A stretch of DNA of 64,000 nucleotides from Saccharothrix obliqua. GTDB lineage: Bacteria; Actinomycetota; Actinomycetes; Mycobacteriales; Pseudonocardiaceae. Shown here piece after piece: positions 29,522-37,220 of the stretch. Both the position numbers and the translations under genes were made by a program. The stretch's first letter is position 1. Every line of letters begins with the position of its first letter. Location of the stretch: assembly GCF_019375475.1 (NCBI RefSeq), contig NZ_JAHXGQ010000001.1, positions 744,001-808,000 of the forward strand, in the 5' to 3' direction. The notes under the pieces were generated by a model. The model worked only from the letters and a program-made list of their open reading frames with translations, was not told the origin of the DNA and searched no databases.

Positions 29522-30727
29522 ATGCGTGACCTCCTGCGCGAGGTGCTACTGCTTCAGCCCGCTTGGAGCCGGCAAAATACCCCGGCCATGCAGAAGCGGG
29601 GCCGGTTGGTCCGGCATGAGATCGCGGCGTGGCTTCGAGAGCGGCTGCCGGATGTCGCGGAGACATCGGGGAGGATCGATGACTGGGCGGTGGAGGCGCG
29701 CGACGGCACAGGGCTGAAGAACGAGATCCCGTGGGCGCGCGTGTACTCCGCCAGTCGCTCGGCGTCGGCGACGACGGGGTGGTACGTCGTCTACCTGTTC
29801 GGTGCTTCGGGGGATCGCGTCTACCTGTCGTTGATGCAGGGCACCACTCGCTGGGAGAACGGCGAATTCCACCCCCGTCCGGCAGTGGAGCTTCGTCGCC
29901 GCGCGCAGTGGGCTCGTGAAGCCCTCTCGCCTTTCCTGCAAGGCCGGGGCGAACTGGTGGAACGTATCAGCCTCGGCGCCCGCAAATCCAAACTGGGCCC
30001 CGCGTACGAAGCGGGCACCGTGGTCGCCTTCGACTACCGGGTGGACGGATTACCGGGCGAAGAGGTGCTGACTGCCGATCTCCGATTCCTCGTATCTGTC
30101 CTCGGGAAGTTATACCAACTGGCAGAGAACGCGATCGACCTCCCTGGCGAGATGGCTCCTGAGGTGCTCGATGCGCTCGTCACGGCGGAGCAAGCGGCCG
30201 GGAGATCGCGAAGGGGCCAGGGGCTTCGACTTACCGCTGCGGAACGCGCTGCGATCGAGCGACAAGCAGTGGCGGTCGCCTCGCGCCATCTCACCGCCGA
30301 CGGGTTCGTTGTCGCCGACGTCGGGGCAACTCGCAGTTACGACCTCGACGCGCGCAGGGGAGAGCAACGTCTGTTCGTGGAAGTAAAAGGCACTACGTCG
30401 GCATGGGGTGGCGACTCGGAGATCATCCTGACCAAGAACGAAGTCGACCTGCACGAACACGTGTACCCGAACAACATGTTGGTTGTCGTCAGCCGGATCA
30501 CGCTTGATCGCACCACCACTCCGGTGACGGCATCCGGGGGCGAGTTACACGTGGTGCACCCATGGCGGGTCCTGCGCCCGAACCTCACTCCGATGACGTT
30601 CCGGTATGTCGTGGGGAATGAGCGGGACGGTGGCTCAGCGAGCCTGGCGCGCCGGCAGCAGCCGTGCCACGGCGAGCGAGCCGCGGGGTCTCCCGATCTG
30701 CCGATCCTGCCCGAAGCTTGGCGCTGA
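29522..30727 (+). CDS. Orphan MrcB_N-DUF3883 protein, possible restriction/defence nuclease
   Basis: A 401-residue protein. The N-terminal part (about 1-165) has the MrcB N-terminal (DUF3578) signature IPWARVYSASRSASATTGWYVVYLFGASGDRVYLSLMQGTT. The C-terminal domain (about 250-350) is DUF3883: GFVVADVGATRSYDLDARRGEQRLFVEVKGT, with the D-x(n)-ExK pattern of PD-(D/E)XK nucleases, followed by ILTKNEVDLHEHV. Such fusions occur in type IV restriction and related defence loci. No partner gene is adjacent. Codon use is more relaxed than in neighbours (cgt, tta, ata codons), suggesting transfer. The last 40 residues look like read-through sequence. Confidence 0.83.
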   Translation: MRDLLREVLLLQPAWSRQNTPAMQKRGRLVRHEIAAWLRERLPDVAETSGRIDDWAVEARDGTGLKNEIPWARVYSASRSASATTGWYVVYLFGASGDRVYLSLMQGTTRWENGEFHPRPAVELRRRAQWAREALSPFLQGRGELVERISLGARKSKLGPAYEAGTVVAFDYRVDGLPGEEVLTADLRFLVSVLGKLYQLAENAIDLPGEMAPEVLDALVTAEQAAGRSRRGQGLRLTAAERAAIERQAVAVASRHLTADGFVVADVGATRSYDLDARRGEQRLFVEVKGTTSAWGGDSEIILTKNEVDLHEHVYPNNMLVVVSRITLDRTTTPVTASGGELHVVHPWRVLRPNLTPMTFRYVVGNERDGGSASLARRQQPCHGERAAGSPDLPILPEAWR

Positions 30728-30892
30728 TCAGACCCTGACAGCGTTGTGGACCATCCTGGGTCGTCATGGCGGGACCGGCCGCTGTCGGTGGACCATTGGG
30801 TTCGTTGGTCGCTGCTGGCATCGGGCGTGCGTCAGCCCGGCGGGTACTCGATGCGTCCGCATGGCATCCGTGGCCGCGAACGAGAAACAGCA

Positions 30893-30924
30893 CCGGCCGG
30901 GCGGAAATCTCTCCGCCCGGCCGG
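30893..30924 (-). terminator. Hairpin terminator after sodN
   Basis: A perfect 13-bp stem (30893-30905 with 30912-30924) with a 6-base loop, 18 bases past the sodN stop on the minus strand. Confidence 0.8.
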
Positions 30925-30942
30925 CGCCGTGTCACCGCGAGG

Positions 30943-31356
30943 TCAGGCCGCCGCCTTGGTCTCCCAGAAGATCTTGTCGATCTGAGCGATCAGGTCGAGC
31001 AGCTCCTGCCCCTTCGTCGGGTCCATCGAGCCCTTCGTGCCGGAGGCTCCCGCGGCCTTCGTGGCGCGGTTGAAGAGGTCGTGGAGTTCCGGGTACTTCT
31101 CGAAGTGCGGCGGCTTGAAGTAGTCGGTCCACAGCACCCACAGGTGGTGCTTCACGAGTTCGCTCCGCTGCTCCTTGATCAGGATGGCGCGCGCCCGGAA
31201 CTCCGGGTCCTCGTTGGCCTGGTACTTCTCCTGCACCGCCTTGATCGACTCCGCCTCGATCCGGGCCTGGGCCGGGTCGTAGACGCCGCACGGGAGGTCG
31301 CAGTGCGCGGTGGCCTCCAGTAGCGGACGGCGGAGAATGCGCGACAGCAGTCGCAT
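30943..31356 (-). CDS. sodN: Nickel superoxide dismutase
   Basis: A 137-residue NiSOD precursor. A 17-residue propeptide (MRLLSRILRRPLLEATA) precedes the nickel hook HCDLPCGVYDPAQARIEAES; after cleavage His1, Cys2 and Cys6 bind nickel. The rest is the four-helix bundle that forms a hexamer in the cytosol. The enzyme dismutates superoxide. ATG 31356 has ggagg upstream. It is divergent from sodX with a 79-base interval; such genes are controlled by the nickel sensor Nur in Streptomyces, but I found no clear Nur box. Confidence 0.97.
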   Translation of the reverse strand: MRLLSRILRRPLLEATAHCDLPCGVYDPAQARIEAESIKAVQEKYQANEDPEFRARAILIKEQRSELVKHHLWVLWTDYFKPPHFEKYPELHDLFNRATKAAGASGTKGSMDPTKGQELLDLIAQIDKIFWETKAAA

Positions 31357-31435
31357 CTTTCCTCCCTGACAGTGGATGCTCCGACAGGGCCGAACCCTAC
31401 TCCGGGGACCCCGGTCGGGCAGTTGGAGGTGATCG

Positions 31436-31744
31436 TTGGCGGAGCACAACCCGCTGCCGCTGGTACGGGTGGTCGGGCCATCCATGGCGCCCACCCTGCG
31501 GACCGGGGACGTCGTCGTCCTGGAACGGGCCCGACCACCGCGGGCGAACGACCTCGTGCTGGTCAGGTGGGCCGCCCGGCCGGGCCGGCTGTCGGTGAAG
31601 CGCGCCGTCCGCGCGGTGCCGGGCGGGTGGCACGTGGAGGGCGACAACCCGTTCGCGTCGACCGACTCCCGCACGCTGGGCGCGGCCGAGGTGCTGGGCG
31701 TCGTCCGGTTCCGCCTGTGGCCCCGCCCGCGCCGCCTGCGCTAG
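31436..31744 (+). CDS. sodX: NiSOD maturation peptidase SodX
   Basis: A 102-residue S26-type peptidase, far shorter than secretory signal peptidases and without a membrane anchor. VVGPSMAPTLRTGDVVVLER (about 12-31) holds the catalytic Ser and LSVKRAVRAV the Lys; GDNPFASTDSRTLG is the third box. It removes the SodN propeptide to expose the nickel-binding amine. TTG 31436 is the start, with ggaggt five bases upstream. Its stop overlaps the rmlC stop on the other strand by two bases. Confidence 0.93.
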   Translation: MAEHNPLPLVRVVGPSMAPTLRTGDVVVLERARPPRANDLVLVRWAARPGRLSVKRAVRAVPGGWHVEGDNPFASTDSRTLGAAEVLGVVRFRLWPRPRRLR

Positions 31745-32334
31745 GACCGCAGCTTGTCGTACCAGGCCACGCAGTCCGCGTACGTCGGCAGCAGGCCCGC
31801 CGCCCGCGCCTCCTCCAGGGTCGGCGCGGCGGCGTCCTTCGGCGACAGCACGGGCGTCACGTCGGCCGGCCACGGCAGGTCCAGCGCCAACGGGTGCAGG
31901 CCCCGCTCCGCCCGCGGGTTGTACCCCTCCGAGCACAGGTACGAGGCCACCGTCTCGTCCTCCAACGCCATGAGCGCGTGCCCGACACCCTCCGGCACGT
32001 ACACGGCGTTGAACGCGCCCTCGGACAACTCCACGGCATCCCACACGCCGAACGTCGGCGAGCCCACCCGGATGTCGAGCACCACGTCCAGCAGCCGGCC
32101 ACGCGGGCAGTGCACGTACTTGGACTGACCAGGCGGCACGTCGGCGTAGTGCAGGCCGCGGACGACGCCGCGCCGGGACCTGCTGTGGTTGGTCTGCGCG
32201 ATCCGCAACCCGTGCCCGACGGCCGCGGTGAACGCCTGCTCCTGGTACGGGGACACGAACATCCCCCGGTCGTCCGGGAAGACCGATGGGGTGAATTCAA
32301 AAGTCCCCGGGATTTTCAGCTCACGTGCCTGCAT
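31741..32334 (-). CDS. rmlC: dTDP-4-dehydrorhamnose 3,5-epimerase (RmlC family)
   Basis: A 197-residue RmlC-type cupin. It would epimerise C3 and C5 of dTDP-4-keto-6-deoxyglucose for deoxysugar synthesis. DDRGMFVSPYQEQAF, TNHSRSRRGVVRGLHYADVPPGQSKYVHC (with the catalytic His) and PEGVGHALMALEDETVASYLCSEGYNPRAERGL are characteristic. No other rml gene is nearby, so it may serve cell-wall rhamnose or a distant sugar pathway. 3-epimerase-only homologues of natural-product pathways are a possible alternative. Confidence 0.9.
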   Translation of the reverse strand: MQARELKIPGTFEFTPSVFPDDRGMFVSPYQEQAFTAAVGHGLRIAQTNHSRSRRGVVRGLHYADVPPGQSKYVHCPRGRLLDVVLDIRVGSPTFGVWDAVELSEGAFNAVYVPEGVGHALMALEDETVASYLCSEGYNPRAERGLHPLALDLPWPADVTPVLSPKDAAAPTLEEARAAGLLPTYADCVAWYDKLRS

Positions 32335-32374
32335 GACCCCAACCCTATGCGTCTCCCGGTCTTGACCGATCCTG

Positions 32375-32603
32375 CCTGCGGAAACCGCAGGAAAACGGAC
32401 GTACGTCCTGCTGAAACCGGCTCTGACCTGCGGAAAAGTGTGTGATCCCCGCCGCAGACAGCGATCACCAACGCTGTCATGCTGGCCCCACACCGCAACT
32501 CAGGGCCCGTCGCGTGAACCGCACCGGCCGGCCCGCCGACAGGCCCCGCAGATCCGCGTGACAACGCCGGTCCCGGTGCGCCGCAGGAATCGCGCACCGC
32601 AGG
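32375..32603. promoter_or_regulatory. Cluster of CCGCAGG heptamers between rmlC and malic enzyme
   Basis: The heptamer ccgcagg or its complement occurs at 32375-32381, 32385-32391, 32427-32433, 32581-32587 and 32597-32603. The first two form a hairpin with a 3-base loop. A 12-bp perfect palindrome ggacgtacgtcc lies at 32397-32408. The interval contains the divergent promoters of rmlC and malic enzyme, so these may be regulator sites. Confidence 0.4.
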
Positions 32604-32615
32604 AGGGACTTCCCC

Positions 32616-33800
32616 GTGACCGCTTTGAACGACCAGCCCATGACCACCGAGCTGTCCGACGACGAGATCTTCCGCGCCCACGAGGGCGGCAAGCTGGCCG
32701 TGGGCGCGACCGCGCCGCTGGCCGACCCCCGCGCGCTGTCCATCGCCTACACGCCGGGTGTCGCGCGGGTCAGCCGCGCCATCGCCGAGGAGCCCGCCCT
32801 CGCCGCCCGGTACACGTGGGCGCACCGCCTGGTGGCCGTGGTCAGCGACGGCACGGCCGTGCTCGGCCTCGGCGACATCGGCCCGAGCGCGTCGCTGCCC
32901 GTGATGGAGGGCAAGGCCGCGTTGTTCAAGACGTTCGGCGGGCTGGACTCGATCCCGCTGGTGCTGAACACGACCGACGTGGACGAGATCGTGGAGACGC
33001 TCGTCCGGCTGCGCCCGTCGTTCGGCGCGGTCAACCTGGAGGACGTCGCCGCGCCGCGCTGCTTCGAGCTGGAGGAACGGCTCGTCGAAGCCCTGGACGT
33101 GCCGGTCATGCACGACGACCAGCACGGCACGGCCGTGGTCCTGCTGGCCGCGCTGCGCGGGGCGAACACCGTGCTGGGCAAGGACATCGCGAACCAACGC
33201 GTGGTCATCTCCGGCGCGGGCGCGGCGGGTGTGGCGTGCGCGCGCATCCTGCTGGCCGCGGGCGTCGGCGAGGTCACCGTGGTCGACTCGCGCGGCATCG
33301 TGCACGCGGGCCGGGACGGGCTGAACCCGGTCAAGGCCGGGCTCGCCGAGGTGACGAACGCGAGCAACCTCCGCGGTGGCATCGCGGAAGCGCTGCGCGG
33401 CGCCGACGTGTTCGTCGGCGTGTCCTCCTCGCAGGTGGGCGAGGAGCTGATCGCGAGCATGGCCGCCGACTCCGTCGTGTTCGCGTTGTCCAACCCGGAC
33501 CCGGAGGTGCACCCGGAGGTGGCGGGCAGGCACGCGGCGGTCGTCGCGACCGGCCGGAGCGACTTCCCGAACCAGATCAACAACGTCCTCGCGTTCCCCG
33601 GCATCTTCCGCGGCGCACTGGACGCGGGCGCGAAGCGCATCACCGAGAACATGAAGCTCGCCGCGGCGGAGGCCATCGCCGCCGTCGCCGCCGACGACCT
33701 CGCGGTCGACCGGATCGTGCCCAGCGCCCTCGACCCGCGGGTCGCCCCCGAAGTCGCCGCCGCCGTGGCCTTGGCAGCCCGCCGGGACGGAGTAGCCTGA
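32616..33800 (+). CDS. NAD(P)-dependent malic enzyme
   Basis: A 394-residue short malic enzyme that decarboxylates malate to pyruvate. SIAYTPGVARVSRAI, MEGKAALFKTFGGLDSIPLVL and FGAVNLEDVAAPRCFELEERL line the active site; VMHDDQHGTAVV carries metal ligands; VVISGAGAAGVACARILLAAG is the Rossmann nucleotide loop. It lacks the phosphotransacetylase domain of MaeB, so it is the small bacterial type. Cofactor preference cannot be decided. GTG 32616 is used as start. It links C4 acids to pyruvate, fitting general anaplerotic control. Confidence 0.93.
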   Translation: MTALNDQPMTTELSDDEIFRAHEGGKLAVGATAPLADPRALSIAYTPGVARVSRAIAEEPALAARYTWAHRLVAVVSDGTAVLGLGDIGPSASLPVMEGKAALFKTFGGLDSIPLVLNTTDVDEIVETLVRLRPSFGAVNLEDVAAPRCFELEERLVEALDVPVMHDDQHGTAVVLLAALRGANTVLGKDIANQRVVISGAGAAGVACARILLAAGVGEVTVVDSRGIVHAGRDGLNPVKAGLAEVTNASNLRGGIAEALRGADVFVGVSSSQVGEELIASMAADSVVFALSNPDPEVHPEVAGRHAAVVATGRSDFPNQINNVLAFPGIFRGALDAGAKRITENMKLAAAEAIAAVAADDLAVDRIVPSALDPRVAPEVAAAVALAARRDGVA

Positions 33801-33925
33801 CCCCCAGTCGGAGTTGGGAGACCTCCGGCCGCATCCGTCCACTGGACTCAACAGAGCAACGAAACCACCAACGTGTTGTTTCGTTACCTCCGAGAGGGGT
33901 GGGCGATGACGCTCCGAAGCGATAC

Positions 33926-33966
33926 CGTCCCTCTCCTCGGGTGAATATTGCCCGCGGAGAGGGACG
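33926..33966. promoter_or_regulatory. Stem-loop between malic enzyme and the GGDEF-EAL gene
   Basis: An 11-bp perfect stem (33926-33936 with 33956-33966) encloses a second 4-bp stem (33938-33941 with 33951-33954) and an AT-rich loop. It lies 126 bases past the malic enzyme stop and 60 before the next start, so it could be a terminator or a leader RNA element. It does not match c-di-GMP riboswitch sequences that I know. Confidence 0.5.
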
Positions 33967-34025
33967 CCGTATTCGGGTGCGGTCGGGCCGGTTCATCCCT
34001 GCCGTAGTCACGGGAAGGTGGGACC

Positions 34026-37000
34026 GTGCCCAAGCGGGTTGGACGCGCTCCGGTGGTGCTCGACCCTGCACGCCCGGCCGGGACACCGGTCGCGCTCGAC
34101 GGCACCCCACTACCCGAGGCGCCCTCGCTGCTGTGCGACCCCGAGGGCGTCGTCGTCAGCGCCAACGCCGCGGTCGCCGAGCTGGCCAAGGCGGGTTCCG
34201 CCGAGGACCTGGTCGGCCGCACCCTCGGCGACCTCCTCGTCGGCGACGAGTCGGACCCGCGGCTGCGCCAGTCCGACGGCGGCCTGCTGCCGGTCCGCGT
34301 GGCCCGCACCCCGGTGCCCGGCGCGGAACTGCACGCCGTGCTGCTGGTCGACGTGTCCGACCTGGCCCGCGCCGCCGACGACCTGCGTGACGAGCAGCGC
34401 AGGCTGCGTGCCGTGCAGCGGGTCGCCCAGATCGGGTCGTGGGAGTACGACCCGGCGACCGGCGTGACGGTCTGGTCCGAATCGCACTACGAGATGCTCG
34501 GCGTGCGGCCAGGTGACGTGGTGCCGGGCGCGCAGGCCGTGCTCGACGTCGTCCACCCGGACGACTACGACATGGTGGCCAGCTACTGGGCGAACCGCGA
34601 GCTGGACGGCCACCCGATCGACATCGTCTACCGCGTGGTGCTGCCGGACGGCCAGTTGCGCTGGATCCGCGGCGTGGCCGAGGCGAAGGCCCGCTCGGAC
34701 GGCCGCACCCAGTTCATCACCGGCTACATCCGCGACATCACGGCCCAGCTGCGCGCGGACCGCGCCCTGGAGACCGAGCGCGCCCGGCTGCTGGAGGCGC
34801 AGCGCATCGCGCGCATCGGCAGCTGGAGCTACGAGGTGCCGACGAAGGCCGTGCACCGCAGCGAGGTCCTGCTCGAGATGTACGCCGACCTGGGCGTCGA
34901 GCCGGGCGCCGACCTGCTGTGCGGCGTGCACCCGGAGGACCGCCCGAAGCTGGAGGCGTTGCGCCGCGACCTGCTGCGCGCCACCGACGAGCGCACCGTC
35001 GAGGTCGAGGTGCGCAGCGAGCACGGCGACCGCGTCTACGTCTGCCGCGCGCGGCCCGAGTTCGAGCGCGGCAGGCTGCACCGCTTCCACGGCACGATCC
35101 AGGACGTCACCGACGCGCGGGTGCTGGAGCGCCAGCTCCGGGACGACCGGCGGCGGCTGGCCGACGCGCAGCGCGCGGCCCGGCTCGGCGTGTGGGAGTG
35201 GAACCTCCAGACCGGCGACGTGGTGTGGTCGGACATGCTGGCCGACCTGTTCGGCGTGCCGCGTGACGAGCGCACCCACTACCGCACGTACCTGGAGCTG
35301 GTGCACCCCGAGGACCGGGCGTGGGTGGACGACCTGTGGCAGCAGTTGTCCGCCGACGGCTCGCCGGTGCAGTGCGAGTACCGCATCCTGCGCCGCGACG
35401 GCCGGGTCCGCGTGTTCCGCAGCCACGGCGTCGTGGTGAAGGGCCCGGACGGCCGGCCGCTGGCGGTCGGCACGGCGCAGGACATCACCGAGCAGCGCGC
35501 CGCCGAGACCCGGATGGAGCGGTCCAGCCAGCGGTTCGCCGACCTGGTGTCGTTGACGCCGGTCGGCATCGGCCTGTTCGACGAGGCGGAGCGCCTGGTC
35601 GACGCCAACGACGCGTTGTGCGACCTGCTCGGCATGGACCTGGAGCAGCTGCGCGGCATGACCGCCGACCAGCTCACCCACCCGGACGACAAGGAGAACC
35701 GGCTCGTCTCGGTGAACCGGATGACGCAGCTCGGCGCGGACCGCGTGCACAAGATCCCGCAGCGCATCCTGGTCCGCCCGGACGGCGAGCGGGTCTACTG
35801 CGAGCTGCACATCGCGTTGTCCGTCCAGGACGACGGCCGCCGGTTCTGGCTGACCGTGTTCCAGGACATCACCGAGCGCCGCCGCGCCTCGGAGGCGCTG
35901 CGCCACCAGGCCACGCACGACGAGCTGACCGGCCTGCCGAACCGGGCGCTGGTCAAGGACATGCTGGCGGAGCTGCTGGAGTCGGAGAACCGGTCGCGGG
36001 TGGCCGTGTTGTTCTGCGACATCGACAACTTCAAGCGGGTCAACGACTCCCTGGGCCACGACGCGGGTGACGAGTTGCTGGTGGCGTTGGCCCGGCGGTT
36101 GGAGGGCGGCCTGCCGGAGGGCTGCACGGCGGCCCGCCTGTCCGGCGACGAGTACGTGATCATCTGCGAGAACATCGACCGGGTGGGCGGTGTGGACGCG
36201 CTGGCCACCAAGGTCGCGGGCCTGCTGCGCACGGCCGTGCCGGTGCACGGGCAGCTCGTGCGGGTGTCCGCGTCGATCGGCGCGGCGGTGCCCAACGGTT
36301 CCCGCGCGACCGGCAACGACCTGCTGCGGTTCGCGGACGCGGCGATGTTCGAGGCCAAGCGGTCCGGCGCGGGCCGGGTGGCGCTCGCGTCGGCGGCGTT
36401 GATCGCGTCCGCCGACCGGCAAGTCCACCTGGAGGGCCAGCTCCGGGACGCGTTGGCGCACGACGGGCTGGCGCTGCACTTCCAGCCGGTGGTGGGCGTG
36501 GACGGCTCGGTGCAGACCGCCGAGGCCCTGGTGCGGTGGCCGCACCCGGACCGCGGGCTGCTGCCGCCGGACATCTTCCTGCCCGTGGCCGAGCAGGGCG
36601 ACCTGCTGCGCGAGCTGGACCGGTGGGTGCTGCGGACGGCGTTGAAGGAGGCCGCGACGTGGCCCGCGCCCAACGGCAAGCCGGTGTCCGTGGCGGTGAA
36701 CCTCGCGGGCCTGGTGCCGGGTGACTCGGAGTTCGAGGACATCGTGGCGAGTGCGATCGCCGAGGCGGGCATCCCGTGGGACCGGGTGGTGCTGGAGCTG
36801 GTGGAGACGGCGTTGGTGGACCTGCCGTCGCGGGTCCGGCAGTCGATGGACGAGCTGGTGGCGCGCGGCATCCGGTTCGCGGTGGACGACTTCGGGACCG
36901 GGTACTCGTCGTTGGCGCGGTTGAAGGACCTGCCGGCGCAGATCATCAAGGTGGACCGGCGGTTCGTGTCCGGGGTGGGCAACGACTCGTCGGACTTCGC

Positions 37001-37205
37001 GGTGGCGCGGGCCGTGGTGGACATGGCGCGGGCGATGGGCCGCAAGTGCGTGGCCGAGGGCGTGGAGACGGCGACCCAGTTCCACGTGCTGCGCGGCGTC
37101 GGCGTGGACGCCTACCAGGGCTGGCTGTTCTCCCGCCCGGTGCCGCCCAAGGAGTTCCGAGCCGTGCTCGCCCTCGGCCCGCTGCACATCCCGCGGGCGG
37201 GCTGA
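34026..37205 (+). CDS. Multi-PAS diguanylate cyclase/phosphodiesterase (GGDEF-EAL)
   Basis: A 1059-residue cytosolic signalling protein with no membrane helix. About five PAS modules fill residues 25-620 (repeated RVAQIGSWEYDP, RIARIGSWSYEV, RAARLGVWEWNL starts and DITxxR ends). The GGDEF domain (about 630-795) has RLSGDEYVII, a serine variant of the active motif, and no RxxD inhibitory site before it. The EAL domain (about 805-1050) keeps EALVRW, DDFGTGYSS, KVDRRFV and EGVET, so phosphodiesterase activity is likely. It could make or break c-di-GMP in response to signals sensed by PAS. Start GTG 34026. Confidence 0.93.
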   Translation: MPKRVGRAPVVLDPARPAGTPVALDGTPLPEAPSLLCDPEGVVVSANAAVAELAKAGSAEDLVGRTLGDLLVGDESDPRLRQSDGGLLPVRVARTPVPGAELHAVLLVDVSDLARAADDLRDEQRRLRAVQRVAQIGSWEYDPATGVTVWSESHYEMLGVRPGDVVPGAQAVLDVVHPDDYDMVASYWANRELDGHPIDIVYRVVLPDGQLRWIRGVAEAKARSDGRTQFITGYIRDITAQLRADRALETERARLLEAQRIARIGSWSYEVPTKAVHRSEVLLEMYADLGVEPGADLLCGVHPEDRPKLEALRRDLLRATDERTVEVEVRSEHGDRVYVCRARPEFERGRLHRFHGTIQDVTDARVLERQLRDDRRRLADAQRAARLGVWEWNLQTGDVVWSDMLADLFGVPRDERTHYRTYLELVHPEDRAWVDDLWQQLSADGSPVQCEYRILRRDGRVRVFRSHGVVVKGPDGRPLAVGTAQDITEQRAAETRMERSSQRFADLVSLTPVGIGLFDEAERLVDANDALCDLLGMDLEQLRGMTADQLTHPDDKENRLVSVNRMTQLGADRVHKIPQRILVRPDGERVYCELHIALSVQDDGRRFWLTVFQDITERRRASEALRHQATHDELTGLPNRALVKDMLAELLESENRSRVAVLFCDIDNFKRVNDSLGHDAGDELLVALARRLEGGLPEGCTAARLSGDEYVIICENIDRVGGVDALATKVAGLLRTAVPVHGQLVRVSASIGAAVPNGSRATGNDLLRFADAAMFEAKRSGAGRVALASAALIASADRQVHLEGQLRDALAHDGLALHFQPVVGVDGSVQTAEALVRWPHPDRGLLPPDIFLPVAEQGDLLRELDRWVLRTALKEAATWPAPNGKPVSVAVNLAGLVPGDSEFEDIVASAIAEAGIPWDRVVLELVETALVDLPSRVRQSMDELVARGIRFAVDDFGTGYSSLARLKDLPAQIIKVDRRFVSGVGNDSSDFAVARAVVDMARAMGRKCVAEGVETATQFHVLRGVGVDAYQGWLFSRPVPPKEFRAVLALGPLHIPRAG

Positions 37206-37220
37206 CCCGCCGCCGGCGGG

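Noticed and set aside
31357..31435. Nur-type nickel-responsive operator between sodN and sodX
   Set aside because: Expected from Streptomyces, but I could not find a TTGCAA-like inverted repeat in the 79-base interval.
33801..34025. c-di-GMP riboswitch before the GGDEF-EAL gene
   Set aside because: A stem-loop is present, but the conserved sequences of known c-di-GMP riboswitch classes are not seen.
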